57,284 bases of DNA, taken from assembly GCA_902533945.1 (NCBI GenBank), contig CACANS010000003.1:1-57284 (forward strand), given 5' to 3'. Shown here in pieces: positions 25,163-35,906 of the stretch. The notes under the pieces were generated by a model, which was given only the letters and a program-made list of their open reading frames with translations, made no database searches and was not told the DNA's origin. Source of the stretch: an uncultured Pelagibacteraceae bacterium. GTDB lineage: Bacteria; Pseudomonadota; Alphaproteobacteria; Pelagibacterales; Pelagibacteraceae. The translations under genes and the position numbers were made by a program. The number at the start of each line of letters is the position of its first letter. The first letter of the stretch is position 1.

Positions 25163-27316
25163 CTATTTTTTAATATAAATATTCTCTCTTTTATTTTCTA
25201 ATAAATTTTTATGAGCATATTCTAAAGATTTTTCAAAATTTGCAACATATAATTTGCTATTGAATAAAACGGAATTTTTTTTATTTTTAATAAGTTGATC
25301 TTTGTAGAATTGTATATTTTTACTTATTTTAATAATTTTATCTTTATATTCTTCTAAACTTCTTGTTATTAAATCGTTTAATTTTAAATCGCTTAAAATG
25401 CTAGCACACACGTTGCTTGAAAAGGATTCACCCGAAATTGTTACTATTGGAACATTTGCAGAAACAACATCACAGGCAACAACATGTGAAGAATACGGAT
25501 AAGTGTCTAGAAATAAATCAACATTTCTTAATCTTGCTATATAGTCTGCGTACTCAGGTAATTTATTTGCAAAGAAAATTCTATTATCATTTATACCAAG
25601 TTTTTTTGCTTCAGATATGAGATTCTTTCTTCCTGTACTGTTATCATTAGACAGCCACAAAATACTATCAGGCATTTCATGAAGTATTTGCATCCAAATA
25701 TTAAAAATTTTTGGAGTTATTTTGTAAAACTTATTGAAACTGGCAAATATAATTTTCTTTTCAGGAATATTACATTCTTTTTTAGATATTTTTTTTTTAG
25801 ATATTTTTTTTGTATCATCATTAATCATAAAAGTGTGAGGCAGATATATGATTTTTTCCAAATAATCTTTTTGATTTGATTCTGGAATAACAATATTGTC
25901 AGCAATAATATAATCTATTGAATTTGATCCTAAAGTTCCAGCATACCCGAGATAACTAATTTGAACAGGAGCACAACCAATATTAAATATATTAAATCGA
26001 TTGCGTTGAGTAAATCCCATTAAGTCAATCGCTATATCTATTTCATATTTTTTTGATAAATTTACAATATTTTGATCAGATACAGTTTCTACATCAATAA
26101 AGTGATTAAACAATTTATTTAGTTTTTTTTGCATATAGTCTTCTTTACGAAAAAATGAAAATGCAAATGTTTCAAATTTTTCTTTGTTATGGAGTTCTAT
26201 AAGTCTGCTTAATTGAAATGAAACTGGATGGTTTCTAAAATCTGCTGAATAGTAACCAATTTTGATTTTTTTATTTATTGATGTTTTATATTTTTTTTCT
26301 TTAAAATTTTTATCGTTATCACTTTCAAGCATTGCATTTTGCTTAATTATATCATTAGAATCAAAAAGAGATAATAATGGAAGGGTCGAAGTAACTTTTT
26401 TCTTATTTTTAATTTTTTTTTTTAATTTAATAAGGTTTTCATTATAGTTATTCCATATACAAAGTTTATTACTTGTGTGAATAACATTTCCAAAAGCTGC
26501 ATCATAATCTTCGTCAAAAGTTAAAATTTTTTTGTAATTATCTAATGCTTTTTCTAATTTAGTTTGATTTTTATATATATTAGCAATGTTATTAAAAACA
26601 TCTGCTGTAGGTTTAATTTTTAAAGAATGTTCGTAATCCTTAAGAGCATTATCCATTTTGTTTAGATCTTTGTATATTAATCCTCTATTATTATATGCTT
26701 CAAAAGAATTAGGATTTAATTCTATTGCCTTATTATAATTTATAATTGCTTCATCAAATTTACGAATATTTTTATAAGTACTACCTAAGTTAATATAAGC
26801 TTCAGGATTATTCGAATTAAAATTAATTGATTTTTTTAAACAATCTATAGACTCTTCGTATTTTTTAATTCTTTTATATGCTATACCTAAATTATTATAC
26901 ACCTCACTGTTTTGGTTATCAATTTCTAAAGATTTTTTAAAATTATCTATAGCTTCATAGTTTTTATTTTGTTTTAAAAAAATTAATCCTTTAAAGTTAA
27001 AAGTTTTTGGATTATTTTTGTCTAGCATTTTTAATTTTTCGCAACTTTCTAAAGCTTCTGAATATTTTCCAATACTTATTAAAGCCAAAGTCTTATTTAA
27101 ATACAAATCAGTTATTTTTGGATAATATCTTATTGCATAATCAAAAATTTCTATTGATTTTAAATATTTTTTTTTTTTAAATGCTATAGTTCCTATCAAC
27201 AATAACGTATTTAAGTCTTTTGAATTTTCTTTAAGTATTTTTTGACATATTTCTTTTGCCTTATCAAATTCTTGTTTTTTAAAAAAATCAAAAGCCTTAT
27301 CGTATAATTTTTCCAT
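25163..27316 (-). CDS. TPR protein with O-GlcNAc transferase-like (SPINDLY/OGT) domain
   Basis: A 717-aa protein. About nine TPR repeats fill the first 270 residues (repeated motifs such as EAYINLGSTYKN and EAYNNRGLIYKD). The C-terminal domain (about 340-710) has the GT41 features YYSADFRNHPVSFQL with His near 362, FASFNKFYKITPKIFNIW, and DTYPYSSHVVACDVVSANVP. GT41 enzymes transfer GlcNAc or another sugar from a nucleotide sugar to protein Ser/Thr; bacterial members mostly have unknown targets. The usual Asn-Gly-Thr of the DTxPYNGxT block is replaced by SSHVV, so the donor site may differ. It stands alone, convergent with lon. Confidence 0.87.
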   Translation of the reverse strand: MEKLYDKAFDFFKKQEFDKAKEICQKILKENSKDLNTLLLIGTIAFKKKKYLKSIEIFDYAIRYYPKITDLYLNKTLALISIGKYSEALESCEKLKMLDKNNPKTFNFKGLIFLKQNKNYEAIDNFKKSLEIDNQNSEVYNNLGIAYKRIKKYEESIDCLKKSINFNSNNPEAYINLGSTYKNIRKFDEAIINYNKAIELNPNSFEAYNNRGLIYKDLNKMDNALKDYEHSLKIKPTADVFNNIANIYKNQTKLEKALDNYKKILTFDEDYDAAFGNVIHTSNKLCIWNNYNENLIKLKKKIKNKKKVTSTLPLLSLFDSNDIIKQNAMLESDNDKNFKEKKYKTSINKKIKIGYYSADFRNHPVSFQLSRLIELHNKEKFETFAFSFFRKEDYMQKKLNKLFNHFIDVETVSDQNIVNLSKKYEIDIAIDLMGFTQRNRFNIFNIGCAPVQISYLGYAGTLGSNSIDYIIADNIVIPESNQKDYLEKIIYLPHTFMINDDTKKISKKKISKKECNIPEKKIIFASFNKFYKITPKIFNIWMQILHEMPDSILWLSNDNSTGRKNLISEAKKLGINDNRIFFANKLPEYADYIARLRNVDLFLDTYPYSSHVVACDVVSANVPIVTISGESFSSNVCASILSDLKLNDLITRSLEEYKDKIIKISKNIQFYKDQLIKNKKNSVLFNSKLYVANFEKSLEYAHKNLLENKRENIYIKK

Positions 27317-27471
27317 TTAGTAATTTTCTTTATCTTTAAATTAAGATCTAAGATTATGATTTATATTCGTTATTATATACATAAAGTCAATTTCTCAGAA
27401 TTTATTATATAAATAATTCAATAATTAGCTTTTATCTATTAACTTTTATGATAAAAGTTTGATTTATTTGA
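27317..27471. promoter_or_regulatory. Intergenic region with palindrome before tRNA-Val
   Basis: This 155-base gap holds the start region of the OGT-like gene (leftward) and of the tRNA pair (rightward). AACTTTTAT (27441-27449) and ATAAAAGTT (27451-27459) form a perfect 9-bp palindrome around one base. Within it TATGAT (27447-27452) could be a -10 box placing transcription start about 13 bases before tRNA-Val. No matching -35 box is seen. I see no open frame of note. Confidence 0.35.
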
Positions 27472-27547
27472 GGGCGGTTAGCTCAGTTGGTAGAGCATCT
27501 CGTTTACACCGAGGGGGTCAAAGGTTCGAGTCCTTTACTGCCCACCA
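27472..27547 (+). tRNA. tRNA-Val (anticodon UAC), CCA encoded
   Basis: The 76-nt cloverleaf has acceptor GGGCGGT pairing with ACTGCCC, D arm GCTC/GAGC, anticodon stem CTCG/CGAG with loop TTTACAC giving TAC, T-loop TTCGAGT and encoded CCA. It lies 16 bases before tRNA-Asp and is probably co-transcribed with it. Confidence 0.95.
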
Positions 27548-27563
27548 AATTAAAATTAACTGT

Positions 27564-27640
27564 GGGGGTGTAGCTCAGTTGGTTAGAGCGCCTGCCTGTC
27601 ACGCAGGAGGCCGCGGGTTCGAGTCCCGTCACTCCCGCCA
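27564..27640 (+). tRNA. tRNA-Asp (anticodon GUC), CCA encoded
   Basis: The 77-nt cloverleaf has acceptor GGGGGTG pairing with CACTCCC (one G-T wobble), anticodon stem CCTGC/GCAGG with loop CTGTCAC giving GTC, T-loop TTCGAGT, discriminator G and encoded CCA. It is the second tRNA of a pair upstream of the nuo operon. No integrase or direct repeat is seen near its 3' end. Confidence 0.95.
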
Positions 27641-27735
27641 CAATAAAATTGATAATCAATATCAATTGTTAATTTTTTATAAAATAACCATGGTAAATGT
27701 GACGTAACTGCACTTTAATTTAATTAAAAAGTGTG

Positions 27736-27741
27736 TATAAT
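27736..27741 (+). promoter_or_regulatory. Possible -10 box of the nuo operon promoter
   Basis: A perfect TATAAT at 27736-27741 lies in the 159-base gap (27641-27799) between tRNA-Asp and nuoA, 58 bases before the nuoA ATG. The bases 17 upstream (CTTTAA) are a poor -35 box. Because nearly all following genes overlap or abut, a promoter here would serve the whole nuo operon. The rest of the gap has no open frame of note. Confidence 0.35.
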
Positions 27742-27799
27742 TAAACTCTTATCAAAATTATCTTATTCAAAGAATTATTAACTTATATATAAAGAAACA

Positions 27800-28168
27800 A
27801 TGCTTGCGGAATTTTTAAAAGATTACTTACCTATAATTATATTTTTATTTATAGCTCTTATTTTGAGTCTTTCATTTATAGTTATTAATTTTACATTTTC
27901 ACCAAAAAAACCAGACCCAGAGAAACTTTCTACTTATGAATGTGGATTTGAACCTTTTGAAGATTCAAGAATAGAATTTGATGTGAGATTTTATTTAGTT
28001 GCAATTTTGTTTATTATTTTTGACTTAGAAATTGCTTTTCTTTTTCCATGGGCTATTTCATTAGGAAACATAGGTTTGCTAGGATTTGTATCTATGATGA
28101 TTTTTTTATTTATTTTAACAGTTGGATTTGTTTATGAATGGAAAAAAGGAGCCTTAGACTGGGAATAA
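27800..28168 (+). CDS. nuoA: NADH-quinone oxidoreductase subunit A
   Basis: A 122-aa membrane subunit with three hydrophobic helices. The conserved loop [23 protein letters not shown] (around residues 44-66) lines the quinone channel in the complex, and EIAFLFPWA opens helix 2-3. It is the first gene of the 14-subunit respiratory complex I operon and is followed by nuoB after 3 bases. Length is normal. Confidence 0.97.
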   Translation: MLAEFLKDYLPIIIFLFIALILSLSFIVINFTFSPKKPDPEKLSTYECGFEPFEDSRIEFDVRFYLVAILFIIFDLEIAFLFPWAISLGNIGLLGFVSMMIFLFILTVGFVYEWKKGALDWE

Positions 28169-28171
28169 AAA

Positions 28172-28693
28172 ATGAATTTAGAAGATAGAAACAAAGAAAT
28201 TCCTGAAGAATTTAAAAAACTTGCTGAAGATTTTGGAAAAAATGGTTTTATAACAACATCTTTTGATAACTTGGTTAATTGGGCTAGAGCAGGATCTTTG
28301 CATTGGATGACTTTTGGTTTAGCCTGTTGTGCAGTCGAAATGATGCAAACATCAATGCCAAGATATGATCTTGAAAGATTTGGGGCAGCACCGCGTGCAT
28401 CACCAAGACAATCAGATGTTATGATTGTGGCTGGAACATTAACAAATAAAATGGCACCAGCTTTGAGAAAAGTTTATGATCAAATGCCAGAACCTCGTTA
28501 TGTAATATCAATGGGAAGCTGCGCTAATGGGGGAGGTTATTATCATTATTCCTATTCTGTAGTTAGAGGATGTGACAGAATAGTTCCAGTCGATATTTAC
28601 GTACCTGGATGTCCACCATCAGCTGAGGCACTTTTATATGGAATTATGCAGTTACAAAAAAAAATTAGAAAAAAAGGTTCTTTAGAAAGATAA
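28172..28693 (+). CDS. nuoB: NADH-quinone oxidoreductase subunit B
   Basis: A 173-aa subunit holding the last iron-sulfur cluster (N2). Its four ligands are visible as the adjacent C52-C53 pair (ACCAVEMM), C117 (MGSCANGGG) and C147 ([11 protein letters not shown]). It hands electrons to ubiquinone at the interface with NuoD. It is one base from nuoC. Confidence 0.98.
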   Translation: MNLEDRNKEIPEEFKKLAEDFGKNGFITTSFDNLVNWARAGSLHWMTFGLACCAVEMMQTSMPRYDLERFGAAPRASPRQSDVMIVAGTLTNKMAPALRKVYDQMPEPRYVISMGSCANGGGYYHYSYSVVRGCDRIVPVDIYVPGCPPSAEALLYGIMQLQKKIRKKGSLER

Positions 28694-28694
28694 A

Positions 28695-29291
28695 ATGGAA
28701 ATAAATCAAAATTTAGAAAAAAAAATAAATTCTGAACTCACAACTAAGATTAAAAATTCAAAAATCAATCATGAACAAATATATATTACAATAGATCATG
28801 AAAATTTGATTGAGGTACTAATTTTTTTAAAATCTAATGAGAATACAAAATTTAAGCAATTAATAGATATTACTGCTGTAGATTTTCCTGAAAGTAAAAA
28901 AAGATTCAAGATGATTTATTTACTTTTAAGTCATGAGAATAATAGCAGAATAATTCTTGAAACTTTCATTAGTGAAAATGAAGTTGTTTCTTCTATTACA
29001 TCAATTTTTCCTTCATCAAATTGGATGGAAAGAGAAGTTTTTGATATGTATGGTATAAAATTTAAAAATCATCCTGATTTAAGAAGAATTTTAACTGATT
29101 ATGAATTTGAAGGATACCCATTAAGAAAAGATTTTCCAATTACAGGTCACAAAGAAGTTAGGTACAGCGAAGATAAAAAAAAAGTTATTTATGAACCTGT
29201 AAGACTAGAGCAAGATTATAGAAATTTTAACTATGAAAGTCCTTGGGAAGGTACAAAATATATAAAAAAACAAAGTAAAAAAAATGAGTAA
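28695..29291 (+). CDS. nuoC: NADH-quinone oxidoreductase subunit C
   Basis: A 198-aa hydrophilic subunit of the 30-kDa family. The signature [20 protein letters not shown] is near residues 110-129, followed by [20 protein letters not shown] and the C-terminal block ending [12 protein letters not shown]. It is separate from NuoD, as is normal in alphaproteobacteria. It overlaps nuoD by eight bases. Confidence 0.97.
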   Translation: MEINQNLEKKINSELTTKIKNSKINHEQIYITIDHENLIEVLIFLKSNENTKFKQLIDITAVDFPESKKRFKMIYLLLSHENNSRIILETFISENEVVSSITSIFPSSNWMEREVFDMYGIKFKNHPDLRRILTDYEFEGYPLRKDFPITGHKEVRYSEDKKKVIYEPVRLEQDYRNFNYESPWEGTKYIKKQSKKNE

Positions 29292-30459
29292 GCAAACTAA
29301 AAAATTAAATTTGAATTTTGGTCCACAACATCCAGCAGCTCATGGAGTTTTAAGATTAATACTTCAATTAGACGGTGAAGTTGTTGAAAAGGCGGATCCA
29401 CATATAGGTTTACTTCACAGAGGTACTGAAAAATTAATTGAAAATAAAACATACGCGCAAGCAATACCTTACTTTGATAGATTAGATTATGTTGCACCTA
29501 TGAACCAAGAACATGCCTTTGCTCTTGCAGTTGAAAGAATTTTAAAAATTGAGGTTCCAATAAGAGCGCAATTTATTAGAGTTATGTTTTGTGAAATTGG
29601 GCGTTTATTAAGTCATATACTTAATATAACAACGCAAGCTATGGATGTAGGTGCTTTGACACCGACTTTATGGGGTTTTGAAGAAAGAGAAACACTCATG
29701 ACATTTTATGAAAGAGCATCAGGTTCTAGACTTCATGCAAATTATTTTAGGCCTGGAGGTGTCCATCAAGATTTACCAAGAAGTTTAATAAATGATATAT
29801 CCAAATTTTGTGTTAGTTTTCCTAAAATTATTGAAGATGTAGAGTCATTATTAACTGATAACAGAATTTTTAAACAAAGGAATGTTGATATAGGAGTTGT
29901 ATCAAAACAAGATGCTTTAGATTATTCATTTTCAGGTGTAATGCTTAGAGGTTCAGGTGTAGCTTGGGATTTAAGAAAATCTCAACCATATGATTGCTAT
30001 GAACAATTTGATTTTCAAATACCAGTAGGAAAAAACGGAGATTGTTATGATCGTTATCTATGTAGAATTGAAGAAATGAAGGAGAGCATAAAAATTATCA
30101 AACAGTGCATAGATAGAATGCCCAAAGGACCAATTAAGTCGATAGATAACAAAATTTCACCACCATCAAAAAAAGAAATTAAGGAGTCTATGGAAGCTTT
30201 AATACATCATTTCAAATTATTTACAGAAGGTTACAGAGTTGACAAAGATGAAATTTATACAGCTGTAGAAGCCCCAAAAGGTGAATTTGGCATTTATATT
30301 GTTTCTGACGGCTCAAGCAAACCTTATAAATGTAAAATAAGAGCACCTGGTTTTTCGCACTTACAGGCAATGGATTATTTAATTAAAGGACATATGTTAG
30401 CAGATGTCCCTGCAATTTTAGGATCAATGGATATCGTATTTGGGGAGGTTGATAGATGA
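29284..30459 (+). CDS. nuoD: NADH-quinone oxidoreductase subunit D
   Basis: A 391-aa, 49-kDa-family subunit that forms the quinone site with NuoB. It begins with [16 protein letters not shown], the conserved His-rich motif, and carries [12 protein letters not shown] and [17 protein letters not shown]. It ends with the family's [10 protein letters not shown]. It is hydrogenase-derived but has lost the Ni-Fe cysteines, as normal for complex I. It starts in the nuoC 3' end and overlaps nuoE by four bases. Confidence 0.98.
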   Translation: MSKQTKKLNLNFGPQHPAAHGVLRLILQLDGEVVEKADPHIGLLHRGTEKLIENKTYAQAIPYFDRLDYVAPMNQEHAFALAVERILKIEVPIRAQFIRVMFCEIGRLLSHILNITTQAMDVGALTPTLWGFEERETLMTFYERASGSRLHANYFRPGGVHQDLPRSLINDISKFCVSFPKIIEDVESLLTDNRIFKQRNVDIGVVSKQDALDYSFSGVMLRGSGVAWDLRKSQPYDCYEQFDFQIPVGKNGDCYDRYLCRIEEMKESIKIIKQCIDRMPKGPIKSIDNKISPPSKKEIKESMEALIHHFKLFTEGYRVDKDEIYTAVEAPKGEFGIYIVSDGSSKPYKCKIRAPGFSHLQAMDYLIKGHMLADVPAILGSMDIVFGEVDR

Positions 30460-31055
30460 GCATAAAAAAAATTTCTAAAATACAACCAAATAATTTTGAA
30501 TTTAATGATGAAAACTTCACTTTAGCCGAAAAATTTATATCAAACTATCCAAAGGGCAAACAAAAAAGTGCTGTAATGGCTTTACTTTATATTGCACAAA
30601 AACAAAATAATAACTGGATCCCGCTCTCTGCAATGAAGTATATAGCAAACTTTTTGAAAATATCTTACATAAAAGTTTATGAAGTAGCTACTTTTTATTC
30701 TATGTATAATTTAACACCAGTAGGAAAATATTTTATTCAAGTGTGCACCACAACACCGTGCATGATTAGAGGTGCTTATAAATTGGTTGAAGCATGTAAA
30801 GAAAAAATTTCAAAAGATGAAAAAAAATTATCGTCCACATCAGATAGTTCATGGATTGAAGTTGAGTGCCTAGGAGCTTGTGTTAATGCGCCAGTGGTAC
30901 AAATTAATGATGATTATTATGAAGATTTAAATAAAGAAAAAATGATTAAAATCTTAGATAAAATAAAAAAAAATGAAAAAATCCAACCAGGTTCTTATAG
31001 AGGAAGAAAAAATTCTGAACCAGAGAATGGAAGAAAGGCTTTAATAAGAACATAA
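30456..31055 (+). CDS. nuoE: NADH-quinone oxidoreductase subunit E
   Basis: A 199-aa, 24-kDa-family subunit. The [2Fe-2S] N1a ligands are C97, C102 (CTTTPC), C138 and C142 (CLGAC). A C-terminal extension of about 35 residues ends [16 protein letters not shown], a form common in alphaproteobacteria. It sits in the NADH-oxidising tip with NuoF. It overlaps nuoD (ATGA) and is one base from nuoF. Confidence 0.97.
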   Translation: MSIKKISKIQPNNFEFNDENFTLAEKFISNYPKGKQKSAVMALLYIAQKQNNNWIPLSAMKYIANFLKISYIKVYEVATFYSMYNLTPVGKYFIQVCTTTPCMIRGAYKLVEACKEKISKDEKKLSSTSDSSWIEVECLGACVNAPVVQINDDYYEDLNKEKMIKILDKIKKNEKIQPGSYRGRKNSEPENGRKALIRT

Positions 31056-31056
31056 A

Positions 31057-32388
31057 ATGCTAGAAGATAAAGATCGAATTTTTAAAAATTTATATAATGA
31101 TGGAGATATAAATATTATTTCCTCTAAAAACAGAGGTGATTGGATAGATACAAAGAAAGTTATATCGAATGGTAGAAATTGGATTATAGATGAAATAAAA
31201 AAATCTGAATTAAGAGGACGAGGTGGAGCAGGATTTCCCACAGGTTTAAAATGGTCGTTTGCGCCTAAAGAAGTAGGATCAAGACCACATTATTTAGTTA
31301 TAAATGCTGATGAGTCAGAGCCTGGTACATGTAAAGACAGAGATATATTAAGATTTGAGCCACATAAACTTATTGAAGGTTGTTTAATTGCTTCTTATGC
31401 TGTTCAAGCTCATAAATGTTATATTTATATAAGGGGAGAATATTTTAATGAGGGCAAAATACTTCAAAAAGCAATTAATGAAGCTTATGAAAACAAATTA
31501 ATTGGAAGAAATTCTAGTGACACTGGATGGGATCTAGATATTTTTATTCACTACGGTGCAGGTGCTTACATATGCGGTGAAGAGACAGCGCTTTTAGAAA
31601 GTTTAGAAGGAAACAAAGGTCAACCAAGATTAAAACCTCCATTTCCCGCGCTAATTGGTTTATATGGGTGTCCAACTATAATTAATAATGTTGAAACGAT
31701 CGCAGTAATACCTACAATTTTAAAAAAAGGATCCAAATGGTTTTCATCTATTGGAAAACCAAAAAATACTGGAACTAAAATATTTTGTATATCAGGGGAT
31801 GTTAATTATCCATGTAATGTTGAAGAGGAAATGGGTATACCTTTAAAAGAATTAATAGAAACCCACGCTGGAGGTGTCATCGGTGGTTGGGAAAATCTTC
31901 AAGCTGTTATACCTGGCGGATCTTCAATGCCAATGTTACCAAAAAATATATGCGAAAGTATTAATATGGATTTTGATTCTCTTGTTGAAAATAAAAGTGG
32001 ATTAGGAACAGCTGGAATAATTGTAATTAACAAAGATCAAGACATAATAAAATGTATGGCAAGAATAGCAAGATTTTACAAACATGAAAGTTGTGGACAG
32101 TGTACTCCTTGTAGAGAAGGCTCAGGTTGGATGTGGAGAATGCTTGAGAGAATGTCGAAAGGGGAAGCATCTAGGGAAGAAATAGATATGTTAATGGATG
32201 TAACAAAACAAATAGAAGGACACACAATATGTGCATTTGGAGAAGGTTCTGCATGGCCAGTTCAAGGATTATTAAGGCATTTCAAAAAAGAATTAATTAA
32301 AAGAAATAATTTTAATCCACTTATTAAAAAGAATAAAAATGTTCCTTATTTAGTGGATCAACATTTATTGGAAAAGGAAAATGCTTAA
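31057..32388 (+). CDS. nuoF: NADH-quinone oxidoreductase subunit F
   Basis: A 443-aa, 51-kDa-family subunit, the entry point for electrons. The FMN/NADH site [15 protein letters not shown] is near 53-67, [15 protein letters not shown] and [16 protein letters not shown] follow, and the N3 cluster cysteines lie in [12 protein letters not shown] (about 346-352) with the last in HTICAFG. It overlaps nuoG by eight bases. Confidence 0.98.
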   Translation: MLEDKDRIFKNLYNDGDINIISSKNRGDWIDTKKVISNGRNWIIDEIKKSELRGRGGAGFPTGLKWSFAPKEVGSRPHYLVINADESEPGTCKDRDILRFEPHKLIEGCLIASYAVQAHKCYIYIRGEYFNEGKILQKAINEAYENKLIGRNSSDTGWDLDIFIHYGAGAYICGEETALLESLEGNKGQPRLKPPFPALIGLYGCPTIINNVETIAVIPTILKKGSKWFSSIGKPKNTGTKIFCISGDVNYPCNVEEEMGIPLKELIETHAGGVIGGWENLQAVIPGGSSMPMLPKNICESINMDFDSLVENKSGLGTAGIIVINKDQDIIKCMARIARFYKHESCGQCTPCREGSGWMWRMLERMSKGEASREEIDMLMDVTKQIEGHTICAFGEGSAWPVQGLLRHFKKELIKRNNFNPLIKKNKNVPYLVDQHLLEKENA

Positions 32389-34411
32389 AGTTAAAGTAAA
32401 TGATATAGATTTAGAAATTGAGGAAGGATTAACTGTTTTACAAGCATGCGAGCAAGCTGGAGCAGAAATTCCAAGATTTTGTTATCATGAAAAATTATCT
32501 ATAGCTGGAAATTGTAGAATGTGTTTAGTAGAAATGGAAAAATCACCTAAACCAATAGCTTCATGTGCAATGCCTGCTTTTGATGGAATGAAAATCAAAA
32601 CAAACACGCCTTTGGTAGAAAAAGCTAGAAAAGGTGTAATGGAATTTTTATTAGCTAACCATCCATTAGATTGTCCAGTTTGTGATCAAGGTGGGGAGTG
32701 TGATTTACAGGATCAATCTATGTTTTACGGAATTGATAAATCTAGATTCAAAGAAAACAAAAGAGAAGTTCCTGAAAAATATATGGGCCCATTAATTAAA
32801 ACTCAAATGACAAGATGTATTCATTGCACTCGATGTATAAGATTTGCGCAAGAAATTGCTGGAATTGACGAAATAGGAGCGATCGGTAGAGGAGAAGATA
32901 TGCAAATTACTACTTATTTAGAAAAAACTATGGAGTCAGAACTTTCTGCAAATGTAGTTGATTTATGTCCAGTAGGTGCACTTACTTCTAAACCATACGT
33001 TTTTGAAGCAAGACCATGGGAGCTTAAAAAAACCGAGTCGATTGATGTCATGGATGCTATTGGTTCAAATATAAGAGTTGATACATATGGCTGGGAAGTT
33101 AAAAGAATTTTGCCAAGAATTAATGAAAATATTAATGAGGAATGGATATCAGATAAAACAAGATATGCTTGTGATGGTCTAAAAAATCAAAGAATAGACA
33201 CTCCATTAATCAAAACAAACAATACTTATGAAAAAATTGAATGGAATAATGCATTTAATAAAATATTTGAAAAAATAAAATCAACTCCCTCAAATAAAAT
33301 TGCAGGTTTAACTGGAGATTTAACAAATATGGAAACATTATTCATAGTTAAAGAATTTTTTAACAAAATTATTAAATCAAAAAATTTAGATTGTAGATCT
33401 GAAAATATTTACGTTAATACAAATGATAGAAAAAATTATATTTTCAACACTCCATTAAATAGAATTGAAGAAAGTGATTTAATTATACTTGTTGGAGCTA
33501 ATCCAAGATTTGAAGCAACAATTCTAAATTTAAAAATAAGACAATCTTATATAAAAAACAAAACAGAAATATATTCATTTGGTGATGTTGGCGAACTAAC
33601 ATATCCGTATAAAATTATTAAAAACAAAACTGACATTATAAGAGAAATTATTGAGGACAAACATGATTTGTCTTTAGCTATTAAAAATTCCAAAAAACCG
33701 ATTATTATCTTAGGTCAATCACTTTTAAAAATTAAATCATCAAAATATGTATTCAATGAAATAAAAAAGTATTTAAAAAAAAATAATAAAATAAATGAAG
33801 ATTGGCAAAGTTTAAATGTTCTATCAAATAATGCTTCAACTGTTGGATCTTATGATTTAGATATAAATAATTCTGAAAACTTTGACAGTACTGTATTAAG
33901 TAAAATCCAAAATAATGAATTTGATATCATTTTTTTGTTTGGACAAGATAATTTAAAATTTAAAAAAAAAAATGAATTTGTTGTTTATATAGGCAGTCAT
34001 GGAGATAATGGAGCTGAAATTGCAGATTTAATATTACCAGGCTCAGCTTACACAGAGCAAGATGGTTACTACACTAATTTAGAAGGTAAAATTCAGAAGG
34101 CTTATAGAGCATCCTATCCTCCTGGTGAAGCTAAGGAAGACTGGAAAATTATCAATGAACTTTCAAGTTTTATTAAAGGAAAAAATTTATTTATCAATAA
34201 AAAAGATCTTGATGAGTCAATGTTGCAATATTTAAAATTAAAAAAAACAAAAAAATTTAATGATATTTTGGATAATCAATTTCAAAGTGAAGATATTTTA
34301 GTAGATCATTTTGATTATTATTATTCAAACGTTATTGCTAGGGCATCTTTAACAATGACACAATGTAGAAACGAAAAATTAAAATTAAATAAAACTGGAA
34401 CGGAAGGATAA
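32381..34411 (+). CDS. nuoG: NADH-quinone oxidoreductase subunit G
   Basis: A 676-aa, 75-kDa-family subunit carrying three iron-sulfur clusters. The [2Fe-2S] site is C34, C45, C48 and C62. The His-containing [4Fe-4S] site is H94, C98, C101 and C107. The third [4Fe-4S] site is C146, C149, C152 and C196. The C-terminal molybdopterin-oxidoreductase-like domain holds no cofactor in complex I and is poorly conserved here. The extra N7 cluster of some bacteria is not evident. It is one base from nuoH. Confidence 0.97.
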   Translation: MLKVKVNDIDLEIEEGLTVLQACEQAGAEIPRFCYHEKLSIAGNCRMCLVEMEKSPKPIASCAMPAFDGMKIKTNTPLVEKARKGVMEFLLANHPLDCPVCDQGGECDLQDQSMFYGIDKSRFKENKREVPEKYMGPLIKTQMTRCIHCTRCIRFAQEIAGIDEIGAIGRGEDMQITTYLEKTMESELSANVVDLCPVGALTSKPYVFEARPWELKKTESIDVMDAIGSNIRVDTYGWEVKRILPRINENINEEWISDKTRYACDGLKNQRIDTPLIKTNNTYEKIEWNNAFNKIFEKIKSTPSNKIAGLTGDLTNMETLFIVKEFFNKIIKSKNLDCRSENIYVNTNDRKNYIFNTPLNRIEESDLIILVGANPRFEATILNLKIRQSYIKNKTEIYSFGDVGELTYPYKIIKNKTDIIREIIEDKHDLSLAIKNSKKPIIILGQSLLKIKSSKYVFNEIKKYLKKNNKINEDWQSLNVLSNNASTVGSYDLDINNSENFDSTVLSKIQNNEFDIIFLFGQDNLKFKKKNEFVVYIGSHGDNGAEIADLILPGSAYTEQDGYYTNLEGKIQKAYRASYPPGEAKEDWKIINELSSFIKGKNLFINKKDLDESMLQYLKLKKTKKFNDILDNQFQSEDILVDHFDYYYSNVIARASLTMTQCRNEKLKLNKTGTEG

Positions 34412-34412
34412 A

Positions 34413-35414
34413 GTGATTGAATATATAAGTATATTATTTGACCAAACTTATAAAATATTATTTCTTTTGGTTCCCGTACTAGTTTCTGTTGCTATGATGG
34501 TTTGGCTAGATAGACGAGTTTGGGCATTTGTACAAAAAAGAAGAGGTCCAAATGTAGTTGGTCCCTTTGGATTATTACAATCTTTAGCGGATGCTTTAAA
34601 ATATATGTTTAAAGAAATAATTATTCCCGCAAGTTCAAATAAAGTTATTTTTATTTTAGCGCCAGTTACAACAATGACTTTAGCTTTAATTGCCTGGGCT
34701 GTAATTCCCTTTGGTGATTTATTGGTTATTTCAAATATTAATGTCGGAATATTATATCTATTTGCTGTTTCTTCATTAGGTGTATACGGAATTATAATGG
34801 GTGGTTGGGCTTCTAATTCAAAATACCCCTTCTTAGGTGCGATTAGATCAGCAGCACAAATGGTTTCGTATGAAGTTTCTATAGGAGTAATTATAATAAA
34901 TGTCTTGCTGTGTGTAGGTTCGTTGAATTTAAATGATATTGTTAAAGCTCAGCATAACATTTGGTTTATAATTCCCTTATTTCCAATGTTTGTAATTTTC
35001 TTTATATCAGCTTTAGCTGAAACTAACAGACCACCTTTTGATTTGCCTGAAGCTGAAGCTGAACTTGTGGCAGGTTATCAAACTGAATATTCAGGTATGA
35101 TGTATGCAATGTTTTGGTTAGGCGAATATGCAAATATTCTTTTAATGTGTTCTTTAGGTTCAATTTTATTTTTAGGTGGCTGGTTATCACCTATTGATTT
35201 ATATCCATTTACACTTATTCCTTCACCATTTTGGTTAATAATAAAAATTTTAATTTTGTTCATTTTATTTGCATTAGTTAAGGCAATTGTACCAAGATAT
35301 AGATACGATCAACTTATGCGATTGGGCTGGAAGATATTTCTTCCTTTTTCATTATTATGGGTAGTTATTACTTCATCATATTTATTTTACTTTGATTTAT
35401 TACCAGGGAATTAA
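34413..35414 (+). CDS. nuoH: NADH-quinone oxidoreductase subunit H
   Basis: A 333-aa membrane subunit with about eight helices, forming the quinone-binding chamber. Family motifs are [21 protein letters not shown] near 30-50, [21 protein letters not shown] near 207-227 and the C-terminal [18 protein letters not shown]. The start is GTG at 34413, with GGAAGGA about 7 bases upstream as ribosome binding site. It follows the nuoG stop by one base. Confidence 0.98.
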   Translation: MIEYISILFDQTYKILFLLVPVLVSVAMMVWLDRRVWAFVQKRRGPNVVGPFGLLQSLADALKYMFKEIIIPASSNKVIFILAPVTTMTLALIAWAVIPFGDLLVISNINVGILYLFAVSSLGVYGIIMGGWASNSKYPFLGAIRSAAQMVSYEVSIGVIIINVLLCVGSLNLNDIVKAQHNIWFIIPLFPMFVIFFISALAETNRPPFDLPEAEAELVAGYQTEYSGMMYAMFWLGEYANILLMCSLGSILFLGGWLSPIDLYPFTLIPSPFWLIIKILILFILFALVKAIVPRYRYDQLMRLGWKIFLPFSLLWVVITSSYLFYFDLLPGN

Positions 35415-35417
35415 TTT

Positions 35418-35903
35418 ATGAAATTTGTCAGATTTTTGAAAATTATACTAATGTTAGATTTCGTTAAAGCTTTATTAATCGCAGTTAAAATGATTTTTAA
35501 ACAAAAAAAAACTATTAATTATCCTTTTGAGAAGGGAAAAATAAGCACAAGATTTAGAGGTGAACATGCTCTAAGAAGATACCCCAATGGTGAAGAAAGA
35601 TGTATAGCTTGCAAATTGTGCGAAGCTATATGTCCAGCACAAGCAATTACAATTGAGTCAACAGAAAGAGAAGATGGAAGCAGAAAAACAACTAGATACG
35701 ATATTGACATGCTTAAATGTATATACTGTGGCTTATGCGAAGAATCATGTCCAGTTGATGCCATTGTTCAAGGACCAAATTTTGAATTTGCTACAGAAAC
35801 ACGAGAAGAACTTTATTATAATAAACAAAAATTATTAGATAACGGTGATAGATGGGAAAGTATTTTAGCAGCTAATATTAAAGCAAATAATCCATACAGA
35901 TAA
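35418..35903 (+). CDS. nuoI: NADH-quinone oxidoreductase subunit I
   Basis: A 161-aa, 23-kDa-family subunit with two [4Fe-4S] ferredoxin motifs. The first is C62, C65, C68 and C72 ([11 protein letters not shown]); the second is C101, C104, C107 and C111 ([11 protein letters not shown]). An N-terminal amphipathic stretch (about 5-28) anchors it at the membrane. It follows nuoH by 3 bases and precedes nuoJ by 3. Confidence 0.98.
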   Translation: MKFVRFLKIILMLDFVKALLIAVKMIFKQKKTINYPFEKGKISTRFRGEHALRRYPNGEERCIACKLCEAICPAQAITIESTEREDGSRKTTRYDIDMLKCIYCGLCEESCPVDAIVQGPNFEFATETREELYYNKQKLLDNGDRWESILAANIKANNPYR

Positions 35904-35906
35904 TTA

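Noticed and set aside
25780..25815. Near-repeat in the OGT-like gene (TTTTTTAGATATTTTTTT copies)
   Set aside because: It encodes a short KKISKKKISKK stretch in frame and looks like local AT-rich slippage, not a regulatory or CRISPR repeat.
27472..27640. tRNA pair as an integration site
   Set aside because: No integrase, no repeat of the tRNA 3' end and normal genes on both sides were found.
27459..27707. An open frame of 82 codons across the tRNA pair
   Set aside because: It runs through both tRNA genes and reads their conserved stems as protein; it is a by-product of the tRNAs.
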